The notes under the pieces are model-generated. The model saw only the letters and a list, made by a program, of their open reading frames with translations, had not been told where the DNA came from and made no database searches. The position numbers were made by a program, and so were the translations under genes. 11,952 nt of DNA from an uncultured Prevotella sp. (GTDB lineage Bacteria; Bacteroidota; Bacteroidia; Bacteroidales; Bacteroidaceae), in assembly GCA_900319895.1 (NCBI GenBank), contig ONQK01000010.1:1-11952 (forward strand), given 5' to 3'. Shown in pieces: positions 1 to 5,915 of this stretch (position 1 is the first letter of the stretch; every line of letters begins with the position of its first letter).

Positions 1-49
1 ATTTTGTTTTAGAATTTATAATTATCTGATTTACAGAGTTGTCTGCTTG

Positions 50-80
50 CAAATATAGTAAAAAAAAGTATTTTCCCAAA
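50..80 (-). promoter_or_regulatory. Leftward Bacteroidota-type promoter for a gene outside the window
   Basis: On the minus strand the -7 box TATATTTG (50-57) fits TAnnTTTG. It is preceded by a TTTG -33 box (77-80) with a 19-nt spacer, which matches the housekeeping promoter consensus of Bacteroidota. Transcription would start near position 44 and run leftward out of the window. The promoter lies just after the msrA stop, so the next leftward gene probably has its own promoter. No start codon of that gene is visible. Confidence 0.65.
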
Positions 81-96
81 TATTTTTGTCAATATT

Positions 97-606
97 TTAT
101 TTTTTCACCTTGGCTTTCCGTGCATATTCAAACAGGGCTGCCGGCAGATGGCAATAGCCTTGTGGATTCTTCTCCAGGTAGTCTTGGTGGTATTCTTCCG
201 CCGGGAAAAAATTGTGCAAAGGTTCTACTTCCACGAGTATGCGGCTGGGAAGCAGTCTTTGCTGCTCTGAAAACACTTTTTCGATGTCTTCTTTTTGCGT
301 TTCTTCAGTGTAGTAAACGCCTGTCCGGTATTGTGAGCCTATGTCGTTGCCTTGGCGGTTAAGTGTGGTAGGGTCGATGGCACAAAAGTACATGTTGACT
401 AGGAATTCCAAACTGACAATGTCTTCATCATAGACAACGCAAACGGTTTCTGCATAACCGGTTTTGTCTGTGCAAACTTCCTCGTAGGTGGGATTTGGTG
501 TATTCCCGTTGGCGTATCCTACCTGGGTCGTTTCTACACCTTCTATTTGCTTGAAAAAATGTTCTGTTCCCCAAAAGCATCCACCTGCAAAATAGATTTT
601 CTTCAT
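97..606 (-). CDS. msrA: Peptide methionine-(S)-S-oxide reductase MsrA
   Basis: This enzyme reduces the S-epimer of methionine sulfoxide, free or in proteins, back to methionine in an oxidative-damage repair role. The 169-residue product has the family signature GGCFWG at residues 8-13, with Cys10 as the nucleophile. It also has a GSQYRTGVYY segment in the middle and a C-terminal AEEYHQDYLEKNPQGYC block whose Cys is the likely resolving residue. The length is normal for a stand-alone MsrA, with no fused MsrB domain and no signal peptide, so it should be cytoplasmic. It starts 43 bp after the serS stop with no promoter or terminator seen between them, so co-transcription with serS is likely. 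The assignment is secure from motifs; the operon is inferred. Confidence 0.96.
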   Translation of the reverse strand: MKKIYFAGGCFWGTEHFFKQIEGVETTQVGYANGNTPNPTYEEVCTDKTGYAETVCVVYDEDIVSLEFLVNMYFCAIDPTTLNRQGNDIGSQYRTGVYYTEETQKEDIEKVFSEQQRLLPSRILVEVEPLHNFFPAEEYHQDYLEKNPQGYCHLPAALFEYARKAKVKK

Positions 607-649
607 GATGATGGGAGAATTTCTTGTTAGCGACTCTTCTTGACGGGTC

Positions 650-1966
650 TTATGTTATGAAATCAAATCCTGTGTATGGCACGAGGCATTTTGGGATGCG
701 TATGCCGTCGGCGGTTTGGTTGTTTTCCAGAATTGCAGCCATGATGCGTGGCAATGCCAGCGCCGAGCCGTTCAAAGTGTGGCAAAGCTCTATTTTCTTG
801 TCTCCTGCCCGACGATAGCGGCATTTTAGGCGGTTGGCTTGATAGGTGTCGAAATTTGATACGCTGGACACTTCCAGCCAACGCTGCTGGGCTGCCGAAT
901 ACACTTCAAAATCGTAGCAAACAGCACTGGTGAACGATTGGTCGCCGCCGCAAAGCAATAAAATGCGGTAGGGCAGTTCCAATTTCTTGAGCAGTCCTTC
1001 AACGTATTCTACCATCTCTTGGTGGCTTTGGCGTGAATGTGCGGGGGTGTCGATGCGTACGATTTCGATTTTTGAGAATTCATGGAGCCTGTTCAGCCCT
1101 CTCACGTCTTTTCCATAGCTTCCGGCCTCTCGCCTAAAACATTGGGTGTAAGCGCAATTCTTGATGGGCAGGTCTTTCTCGTCAATGATAACATCGCGGT
1201 AGATGTTGGTTACAGGGACCTCGGCGGTTGGAATGAGGTAAAAATCGTCAGCCTGACAATGGTACATCTGTCCTTCTTTGTCGGGCAGCTGGCCTGTTCC
1301 ATAGCCTGAGGCGCTATTGACGAGTGTTGGTGGTATTAACTCCGTATAACCGTTTTTTTGTGCTTCATCGAGGAAAAAGTTGATGAGCGCACGTTGCAGC
1401 CGTGCCCCTTGCCCTGTATAGACGGGGAATCCGGCACCTGTTATTTTCACGCCGAGGTCGAAGTCGATGAGCTTGTGTTTAGCCGCCAGGTCCCAGTGGG
1501 GCAACTTTGCCTCGCCGTTTTCGGGTATTGTGGTCCAATTGCCAACGCAGTCGCAGTCGGTACATTCCCTTAAACTGCTTTTTACAATGCGGTTCTCCTC
1601 TGCAGTCCTTCCCTCTGGCACTTCATCGTATGGGATGTTCGGGATTTGACAAAGTACTTGTATCAGTTCTTCTTCTGCCTCGTTCAGGGTTTCTTGCAAT
1701 TGTTTGTCGTTGGATTTGTATTCTGCCACTTTTTGTTTTACCGTTTCTGCTTCTTCTTTTTTACCTTCTTTCATGAGTTGCCCGATTTGTGCGGCGAGCA
1801 ATTTGGCCTCTTGCTTGGTCTTGTCAAGCAATTGTTGTGTCTCTCGGCGTTTTTTGTCGATTTCGAGCACTTTGTCTATGGCTTCTTTTGCCCCTTTGAA
1901 GTTCTTTTTCTCAAGTCCTTTGATGACACAGGCTGTATTTTCTTTGATTTGATGAAGTGTAAGCAT
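650..1966 (-). CDS. serS: Seryl-tRNA synthetase
   Basis: This class II synthetase charges tRNA-Ser with serine. The 438-residue product has an N-terminal charged helical hairpin (about 25-105), the coiled-coil arm that contacts the tRNA long variable arm. The catalytic core follows: motif 1 region around 180-215, motif 2 CFRREAGSYGKDVRG at 276-290, and motif 3 NGSALALPR at 399-407. The reading frame is open upstream to 2146, but the ATG at 1966 gives the usual family N-terminus (MLTLHQIKENT) and follows a TAnnTTTG promoter box, whereas the extra 60 codons would run through promoter sequence. The protein is about 14 residues longer than I remember for Bacteroides SerS; the excess is a Cys-containing segment at roughly 131-150. 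msrA follows closely downstream. Confidence 0.96.
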   Translation of the reverse strand: MLTLHQIKENTACVIKGLEKKNFKGAKEAIDKVLEIDKKRRETQQLLDKTKQEAKLLAAQIGQLMKEGKKEEAETVKQKVAEYKSNDKQLQETLNEAEEELIQVLCQIPNIPYDEVPEGRTAEENRIVKSSLRECTDCDCVGNWTTIPENGEAKLPHWDLAAKHKLIDFDLGVKITGAGFPVYTGQGARLQRALINFFLDEAQKNGYTELIPPTLVNSASGYGTGQLPDKEGQMYHCQADDFYLIPTAEVPVTNIYRDVIIDEKDLPIKNCAYTQCFRREAGSYGKDVRGLNRLHEFSKIEIVRIDTPAHSRQSHQEMVEYVEGLLKKLELPYRILLLCGGDQSFTSAVCYDFEVYSAAQQRWLEVSSVSNFDTYQANRLKCRYRRAGDKKIELCHTLNGSALALPRIMAAILENNQTADGIRIPKCLVPYTGFDFIT

Positions 1967-2008
1967 AATTCGGTATCTTTTTATGTAATTTTCGTTATGA
2001 TTGATGTG

Positions 2009-2016
2009 CAAAATTA
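2009..2016 (-). promoter_or_regulatory. -7 box of the serS promoter
   Basis: The minus strand reads TAATTTTG, matching TAnnTTTG, about 43 nt before the serS start codon, which predicts a leader of about 37 nt. No good TTTG -33 box is visible at the expected distance (around 2036-2040), so the promoter may be weak or the -33 element degenerate. Confidence 0.4.
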
Positions 2017-2090
2017 CAAAAAAGTTTCTTTTTACTTTTGAAAAATGAAATATTTTGTTGATTTCTAGACTTAAAATTTGTCTGTGAAAT

Positions 2091-2122
2091 AAAAAATTGG
2101 GGACTCTTTTGGTGCCCCCAAT
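2091..2122 (-). terminator. Intrinsic terminator of the sigma-factor operon
   Basis: On the minus strand the arms ATTGGGG (2122-2116) and CCCCAAT (2102-2096) form a 7-bp stem with a 13-nt loop, followed directly by a run of T residues (2096-2091). It lies about 80 nt after the stop of the last gene of the ECF sigma operon and upstream of the serS promoter, so it separates the two leftward transcription units. Confidence 0.7.
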
Positions 2123-2157
2123 CCGTTTTGATTTAAAAATTTTCAATTATGCTGTCA

Positions 2158-2173
2158 CTGCTTTTCAAAGCAG
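2158..2173. repeat. Small inverted repeat after the Spy-like gene
   Basis: CTGCTTTTCAAAGCAG is a palindrome that can fold as a 6-bp stem with a 4-nt loop. It lies between the stop of the secreted Spy-like protein gene and the intrinsic terminator. No T-tract follows on either strand, so it is not a second terminator; it could protect the mRNA 3' end or be chance. Confidence 0.3.
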
Positions 2174-2199
2174 CTGTTAGCATCGTTTGAGCGGTTCTT

Positions 2200-2643
2200 T
2201 CAGTTCTTATTTTCTTTGGGCTGATTGCTCTTCCCATGCTTGTGCCGTTGCATGAGTTTCCGTTGAATCTGCCCCTCTACATAGTATAGGCGGATGATTT
2301 GTTGTTGGTCCAAAATGGCTGCAAACTCGTCAATGTATTTGATGCAGACCTCTTGGGCTTGCTGCTGTTTGACGATTTTCTGTTTCACGTATTTGGCGGC
2401 TTCTTCGCTGTTCTCAATTTTTTTGGGCTTTTGGGTTTTCCTCCAAATATTTTTCATCTCTTCGTTGTATCTGCGGTAGATGGGGATGAATTTGGCCTTT
2501 TGGCTTTCCGTGAAATTCAGTTGTTTGGCAAGTTCGCAGACTTTTGCCTCAAAAAACATTTGGGAAACCTTTTGTTCTTTTTGTTCTTGTGCAAAGAGCC
2601 CCAGTGTGCAGAGCAACAGCGTTGAAAGTAGGAGTTTTTTCAT
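2200..2643 (-). CDS. Secreted Spy/CpxP-like protein of the sigma-factor operon
   Basis: The 147-residue product begins with a clear Sec signal peptide (MKK, then a Leu-rich core to about residue 18, with a likely cut after the Ala of LFA-Q), and no lipobox, so it should be periplasmic. The mature part is charged and almost wholly helical. It holds LNFTESQKAKFIPIY at 42-56, which resembles the LTxxQ motif of Spy/CpxP/ZraP/CnrX proteins, and a second such stretch, LDQQQIIRLY, at 111-120. The C-terminus is basic with RHKHGK, which might bind metal, although this is only a guess. It is the third gene after the ECF sigma factor and the membrane protein, 11 bp after the latter, so it may be the periplasmic sensor or a target of that regulon. 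Assignment rests on motif and composition, not on a database match. Confidence 0.7.
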   Translation of the reverse strand: MKKLLLSTLLLCTLGLFAQEQKEQKVSQMFFEAKVCELAKQLNFTESQKAKFIPIYRRYNEEMKNIWRKTQKPKKIENSEEAAKYVKQKIVKQQQAQEVCIKYIDEFAAILDQQQIIRLYYVEGQIQRKLMQRHKHGKSNQPKENKN

Positions 2644-2654
2644 CTTGACCGTAT

Positions 2655-2981
2655 TTAATATTCTGGAATTTCTTCGATGTCGTAGTAGGAGAGGTATTGT
2701 GCCTCTTCGTCGGTGAGATTATTGAGGAAGAAGTCAATGGGGGCTTCTTTTTCCGCGAATGCCATGGCATCGGGTTGCTGGTTGTAGACGACGAGCCCGC
2801 CGACCAACAGAACGATGGCGGCAGCGGCCGAGGCGATGGCCAGGCGTATGACCTTTGTCCTTGCGGCCTTCCTGGCTGTCCGTCTGAGGGCGTTCTCGGT
2901 GCACCTTTCAACGAGTTGTTCAAGGTATTCCTCATGCTCGACATAGGGCATTTTTTTGTTGAATTGTTCCATTTCCTTCAT
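2655..2981 (-). CDS. Single-pass membrane protein, probable anti-sigma factor
   Basis: The 108-residue product has a charged N-terminal part (1-44) with Lys/Arg-rich helices facing the cytoplasm, one transmembrane segment at about 45-66 (Ala/Ile/Val/Leu/Gly-rich), and a short acidic tail of about 40 residues outside, ending in IEEIPEY. This layout is that of small anti-sigma factors. Its start codon overlaps the stop of the ECF sigma gene by 4 bp (ATGA), the coupling typical of sigma/anti-sigma pairs. I recognise no zinc-binding HxxxCxxC motif, so it is not a ZAS-type anti-sigma factor. Function is inferred from topology and position. It could instead be a structural membrane protein of the regulon. 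Confidence 0.65.
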   Translation of the reverse strand: MKEMEQFNKKMPYVEHEEYLEQLVERCTENALRRTARKAARTKVIRLAIASAAAAIVLLVGGLVVYNQQPDAMAFAEKEAPIDFFLNNLTDEEAQYLSYYDIEEIPEY

Positions 2982-3541
2982 TCTGTATGCTCTTTAATGT
3001 ATTTTTTGACTTTTTCAGCCGCGAAATGATAGTTCGTCTTCAGCGTCCCGACGTTTTTGCCTGTTATTTTTGCTATGTCGTCGTAGCTCAACTCGTCGTA
3101 ATAGCGCAAGTTGAAGGCTATTCGCTGTTGTGTGGGCAGTTGTAGCAGCGCCTCTTGGAAGAGTACCTCAGCCTTGTTGCCGTCTATCGGGTTTTCGGCT
3201 TTGAGCTTGCTGGTTAAGATTTCGCCCATGGCGTCGTCCAGGCTTTGATAGAACCGTTTCTGCCGTCTGAGCACGGCGAGTGCCTCGTTCGTGGCTATGG
3301 TGTAAATCCATGTCGCCAGCTTTTCTTTGCCTTTCAGGCTGCCGATGTTGTCGTATATCTTGATGAAGGTTTCTTGCAAAACATCTTCAGCGTCATCGTG
3401 CCCGACAATGATTCGGCGTATGTGCCAATACAATTTTTGCCCATATTGCTGCATCAGTATGCGGAAGCCTTGTTCCCGGCGTTCTGCGTCTGAGAGCATC
3501 TCTACAAGTTCCTCGCTTTTCTTGCTATTTTTGTTGTTCAT
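2978..3541 (-). CDS. ECF-type RNA polymerase sigma factor
   Basis: This is a group IV sigma factor that would redirect RNA polymerase to a small stress or envelope regulon. The 187-residue product has only the two conserved domains. Region 2 spans about 26-96, with the DAEDVLQETFIKIY core (50-63) and TWIYTIATNEAL (77-88). Region 4 spans about 126-183, with a helix-turn-helix at LSYDDIAKITGKNVGTLKT (151-169). The start at 3541 gives a normal ECF length. It is the first gene of a tight cluster: a 4-bp overlap with the membrane protein gene, then the Spy-like gene. Region 1.1 and region 3 are absent, as expected. The regulon and inducing signal cannot be read from the window. Confidence 0.93.
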   Translation of the reverse strand: MNNKNSKKSEELVEMLSDAERREQGFRILMQQYGQKLYWHIRRIIVGHDDAEDVLQETFIKIYDNIGSLKGKEKLATWIYTIATNEALAVLRRQKRFYQSLDDAMGEILTSKLKAENPIDGNKAEVLFQEALLQLPTQQRIAFNLRYYDELSYDDIAKITGKNVGTLKTNYHFAAEKVKKYIKEHTE

Positions 3542-3606
3542 GCGGAAGCTTGTCTTTTCCCCGTTCAGGGTATTTGTATATAGTGATGTAAGTAATCGGC
3601 AAAGGT

Positions 3607-3626
3607 TAAATATAATTTTATATTTA
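3607..3626. repeat. AT-rich palindrome in the sigma-gene leader
   Basis: Two 9-nt arms, TAAATATAA and TTATATTTA, are exact reverse complements separated by TT. The palindrome lies in the predicted untranslated leader of the ECF sigma operon. It could be a regulator site or a weak hairpin; in AT-rich DNA it may be chance. Confidence 0.35.
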
Positions 3627-3646
3627 TTCTCGAGAGGTTTATTTTA

Positions 3647-3654
3647 CAAAGGTA
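3647..3654 (-). promoter_or_regulatory. Candidate -7 box of the ECF sigma operon
   Basis: The minus strand reads TACCTTTG, matching TAnnTTTG, which predicts a start near 3641 and a leader of about 100 nt. No TTTG -33 box is present at the expected place; that position lies within a long inverted repeat (3653-3695). The promoter may therefore need an activator, or may be read by another sigma factor including the encoded one. Confidence 0.4.
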
Positions 3655-3695
3655 CATTGAGAGGCAGATGTCGTGTCTCCCTGCCTCCCAATGTA
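3653..3695. repeat. 15-bp inverted repeat between prs and the sigma gene
   Basis: The arms at 3653-3667 and 3681-3695 pair over 15 positions with a 13-nt loop. The single non-Watson-Crick position becomes a G-U pair in the minus-strand RNA, so a leftward transcript from prs could form an unbroken stem. No T-tract follows, so it is not a standard intrinsic terminator. It could be an mRNA 3'-end stabiliser for prs, or an operator, because it reaches the candidate -7 box of the sigma operon. Confidence 0.6.
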
Positions 3696-3724
3696 TGTTC
3701 ATGAATAAATGATTCTCATTTTTT

Positions 3725-4663
3725 TTACAGCAGGTATTGAGAGCTGATGCTTTCGTTGTCCAGCACTCTTCTGATGGTCTCGGCGAACATGTCTGCCACT
3801 GAGATCTGCTTGACTTTGGCGCATCGGTTGGAGTAGGGGATGGAGTCGGTGAAGACGATCTCCTCAATGGCCGAGTCTTGTACTCGCTCGGATGCCGGGC
3901 CGCTCATGACGCAGTGTGAGGCGCAGGCGCGCACGCTCTTGGCACCTGCTTGTTTCATCACGTCGGCGGCTTTGGCTATTGTTCCTGCGGTGTCGACGAT
4001 GTCGTCCACGACGATGACGTTCTTGTCTTTGACATCGCCGATGATCTGCATCGTCTCCACGACATTGGCGCGCGCACGGGTCTTATTGCAAAGCACGAGC
4101 GGACATCCGAAGTATTTTGCGTATGCGTTTGCCCGTTTGCTTCCCCCCACGTCGGGTGATGCGATGACCATGTCCTTGAGCTTGAGGCTTTGCAGATAGG
4201 GGAGGATTACGCCTGAGGCATAGAGGTGGTCGACGGGTACGTCGAAGAAGCCTTGGATCTGGTCGGCATGCAGGTCCATGGTCATCAGCCGGTCGATGCC
4301 TGCCGCCTCGAGTAGGTTGGCGACGAGTTTCGCGCCGATGCTCACGCGCGGACGGTCCTTGCGGTCTTGCCGTGCCCATCCGAAGTATGGGATGACGGCG
4401 ACCACCTGACGTGCTGAGGCGCGTTTGGCTGCGTCAATCATGAGCAGCAGCTCCATCAGGTTGTCCGAATTGGGAAAAGTGCTTTGAACCAAGAATACAT
4501 CGCGGCCGCGGATGGATTCTTCATACGATACCGCAAATTCGCCGTCGGAGAAACGGGTGGTTTGCATTTCGCCAAGTTTAACGCCTAAACTGGCACAAAT
4601 TTTCTCCGCCAAGTACTTGGAGTTTGTTCCGGAGAACACGAGAAAAGAGTTTTTTTCAGCCAT
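3725..4663 (-). CDS. prs: Ribose-phosphate pyrophosphokinase (PRPP synthetase)
   Basis: This enzyme makes PRPP from ribose 5-phosphate and ATP, feeding purine, pyrimidine, NAD, His and Trp synthesis. The 312-residue product is full length for class I bacterial Prs. Visible elements are the N-terminal RFSDGE (37-42), YFGWARQDRKDRPR (93-106), the DLHADQIQGFF segment (130-140), the flexible-loop residues Lys194 and Arg196 in KTRARAN, and the PRPP-binding loop VVDDIVDTAGT (218-228). The start is supported by the MAEKN...FSGTNS N-terminus typical of the family. It starts 46 bp after the stop of the thiamine-synthase-like gene with no promoter box seen between them, so read-through from that gene is likely. 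Confidence is very high. Confidence 0.97.
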   Translation of the reverse strand: MAEKNSFLVFSGTNSKYLAEKICASLGVKLGEMQTTRFSDGEFAVSYEESIRGRDVFLVQSTFPNSDNLMELLLMIDAAKRASARQVVAVIPYFGWARQDRKDRPRVSIGAKLVANLLEAAGIDRLMTMDLHADQIQGFFDVPVDHLYASGVILPYLQSLKLKDMVIASPDVGGSKRANAYAKYFGCPLVLCNKTRARANVVETMQIIGDVKDKNVIVVDDIVDTAGTIAKAADVMKQAGAKSVRACASHCVMSGPASERVQDSAIEEIVFTDSIPYSNRCAKVKQISVADMFAETIRRVLDNESISSQYLL

Positions 4664-4709
4664 TTTCTATGGATTGATGTTTTATGTTTGTGGATATTTA
4701 TTTTTTGTC

Positions 4710-5312
4710 TTAACTGACTGCTTTTTTCAATTTTTCGAAGTGTTGGAGCAGTTCTTTATAGTCGTCTTGATGTTGTATGTTGAAGAGTTTCCAGAGGTCC
4801 TCGCAGACCACCAGGCCGCCGAAGCCTACTTCTTTGGCAAGATTGATGTTCTCGAGTGTCAGGTGTCCTGAAGCATATACTTTTTTATCGATGATGCCTT
4901 GTTTGGCTGCTTCTTTCAACTCTTCTTGGGTGTAGGCACTTCTTGTTTCTGAAGGCGTTGCGTCAAAAACATTTTCCAGGCACACGGTGGTCGCGTGCTT
5001 CTTCGCCAATCTCAGCTGTTCTATGCTGTGGCAGCTCTGGCACACATTGCCTTTGTAGTGCTCGGGCTGTTGGGCCTCGTGTGCCAGGTAGATTCCTCCG
5101 AGCGAGCATTCGTTTTTGAGGTAAAAGTGCTCGTGGACATATATTTTCTCGTGGTATTCTTCAGGGATGAGGGAAAGTAGCCGCTCCGAGTACACAGGAG
5201 AGGAGTCTGGCTTAAACAGCAACAGCTGCTCCATGCCTTTGTCGAAGAGGCTGGTCAATATCTTGTCTTCTTCGACAAAGAAGTCTGGTTGTGTCATGAC
5301 GATCAGTTTCAT
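4710..5312 (-). CDS. Thiamine phosphate synthase/TenI-like barrel protein
   Basis: The 200-residue product resembles the Bacteroidota proteins annotated as thiamine phosphate synthase (ThiE/TenI superfamily, TIM barrel). Segments match that pattern as I remember it: MKLIVMTQPDFF at the start, a PVYSERLLSLIP helix (39-50), IYVHEHFYL (57-65), NVCQSCHS (89-96), a VFDATPSETRSAYTQEEL stretch (115-132), IIDKKVYASG (140-149) and GFGGLVVCEDLW (163-174). Several positions where ThiE has its phosphate- and pyrimidine-binding residues look altered: the usual GG before the late phosphate loop is SG, and the SPIF-type strand reads LENVF. It may have lost or changed catalysis. There are no thiamine genes next to it; prs lies downstream. 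Family placement is fairly likely, the reaction uncertain. Confidence 0.65.
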   Translation of the reverse strand: MKLIVMTQPDFFVEEDKILTSLFDKGMEQLLLFKPDSSPVYSERLLSLIPEEYHEKIYVHEHFYLKNECSLGGIYLAHEAQQPEHYKGNVCQSCHSIEQLRLAKKHATTVCLENVFDATPSETRSAYTQEELKEAAKQGIIDKKVYASGHLTLENINLAKEVGFGGLVVCEDLWKLFNIQHQDDYKELLQHFEKLKKAVS

Positions 5313-5334
5313 GTTATCTCAGCATTTCTGCGTG

Positions 5335-5342
5335 CAAAAGTA
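5335..5342 (-). promoter_or_regulatory. -7 box for the barrel-protein/prs unit
   Basis: The minus strand reads TACTTTTG, matching TAnnTTTG, 22 nt before the start codon at 5312, predicting a leader of about 17 nt. No convincing TTTG -33 box is seen 19-22 nt further upstream. This is the only promoter-like element I find ahead of the barrel-protein gene and prs. Confidence 0.45.
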
Positions 5343-5443
5343 TAAAAAAAATACCAGAACTCTTGTCTTATTTGGGTGAAAAATGAGGCCTTGAGTTACA
5401 AAACCTTGTTTTTTTATGACAAGTGTCTGACTGTCAGTCGTTT

Positions 5444-5805
5444 TTAACACATTCCTTCTCTCCAATTCATGCCGTTGACAAGATACCTGTAGGAGTCATT
5501 GGCATTGGGCATGTTTTTGCAGGAGCGTGACGCTTGGGCGGGGAATGGCTCTTTGTTCTGATTTCTGGAGCCGCCGTTTTCCCTGTCCATGTTAAAGGTT
5601 TCGTTCTCTGGAGCCACCCACAGTAATCGCGGTCGGCAGCAAATGCGCCTGGGATGGCAGTCGCCTCCTCAACATTTGGGATGGCAAAGCTTCCGGTATT
5701 CGGCGTAACGGTCTTACCCGGCTTGGGCTCGTCCTTCAAGTCCAGCGTCAGCGGAGAGAATTTGTAAGTGCCGCACAGGGTGCGGAAGCTGATGTGCTCA
5801 CCTCG
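5444..5805 (-). pseudogene. Frame-broken remnant of an unidentified protein
   Basis: Two blocks on the minus strand read like real protein but lie in different frames. Block one (about 5805-5630) reads GEHISFRTLCGTYKFSP and on through TVTPNTGSFAIPNVEEAT to PGAFAAD. Block two (about 5630-5444) reads LLWVAPENETFNMDRENGG, then QNKEPFPAQASRSCKNMPN, and ends DSYRYLVNGMNWREGMC plus a TAA stop at 5446-5444. Joining them needs a one-base deletion or two-base insertion near 5625. Upstream of block one the DNA turns AT-rich and non-coding in character, and no good start is seen, so the 5' part is missing as well. An ORF of 146 codons (5907-5467) spans block one but runs out of frame through block two, giving a Pro/Lys/Thr-rich tail unlike a natural protein. 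I do not recognise the family; composition would fit a surface or phage-like protein. Confidence 0.5.
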
Positions 5806-5860
5806 ATGATTTTCTAAAAAACAGTTAAAAATAATTAATAAATTCGGGCGTAAAATCATT

Positions 5861-5895
5861 TTTTGATCTTGCAACTCACATTTTCTGTAATTTTG
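5861..5895 (+). promoter_or_regulatory. nspC promoter
   Basis: The -7 box TAATTTTG (5888-5895) matches TAnnTTTG and is preceded by TTTTG (5861-5865) with a 22-nt spacer, slightly longer than the usual 19-21. The predicted start lies near 5901, giving a very short leader of about 15 nt before the ATG at 5916. Confidence 0.6.
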
Positions 5896-5915
5896 CAATC
5901 CTAACATCGGATTTT

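Larger units (their letters stand above)
5313..5915. other. Strand-switch intergenic region without an intact gene
   Basis: This 603-bp stretch separates the leftward block from the rightward block. It holds, in order, the -7 box of the barrel-protein gene (5335-5342), an AT-rich stretch with a minor palindrome CTGAC-T-GTCAG (5427-5437), the broken gene remnant (about 5444-5805), an AT-rich stretch (5806-5860), and the nspC promoter (5861-5895). I see no RNA gene, insertion sequence end or target duplication in it. Confidence 0.7.

Noticed and set aside
1646..2041. Phe/Cys-rich, membrane-like frame on the plus strand
   Set aside because: It is the antisense of the charged Lys/Glu-rich coiled-coil region of SerS, which produces Phe/Leu runs; it is not a real membrane protein.
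1967..2146. Sixty-codon in-frame upstream extension of serS
   Set aside because: It runs through the serS -7 box and the terminator of the preceding operon, has non-protein-like composition, and the ATG at 1966 matches the normal SerS N-terminus.
2549..2944. 131-codon alternative frame over the membrane-protein gene
   Set aside because: Low-complexity Pro/Ser/Thr/Arg composition; the frame with a transmembrane segment and 4-bp coupling to the sigma gene is the real one.
5427..5437. CTGAC-T-GTCAG palindrome before a short T run
   Set aside because: The arms are only 5 bp with a 1-nt centre, which cannot form a stable hairpin.
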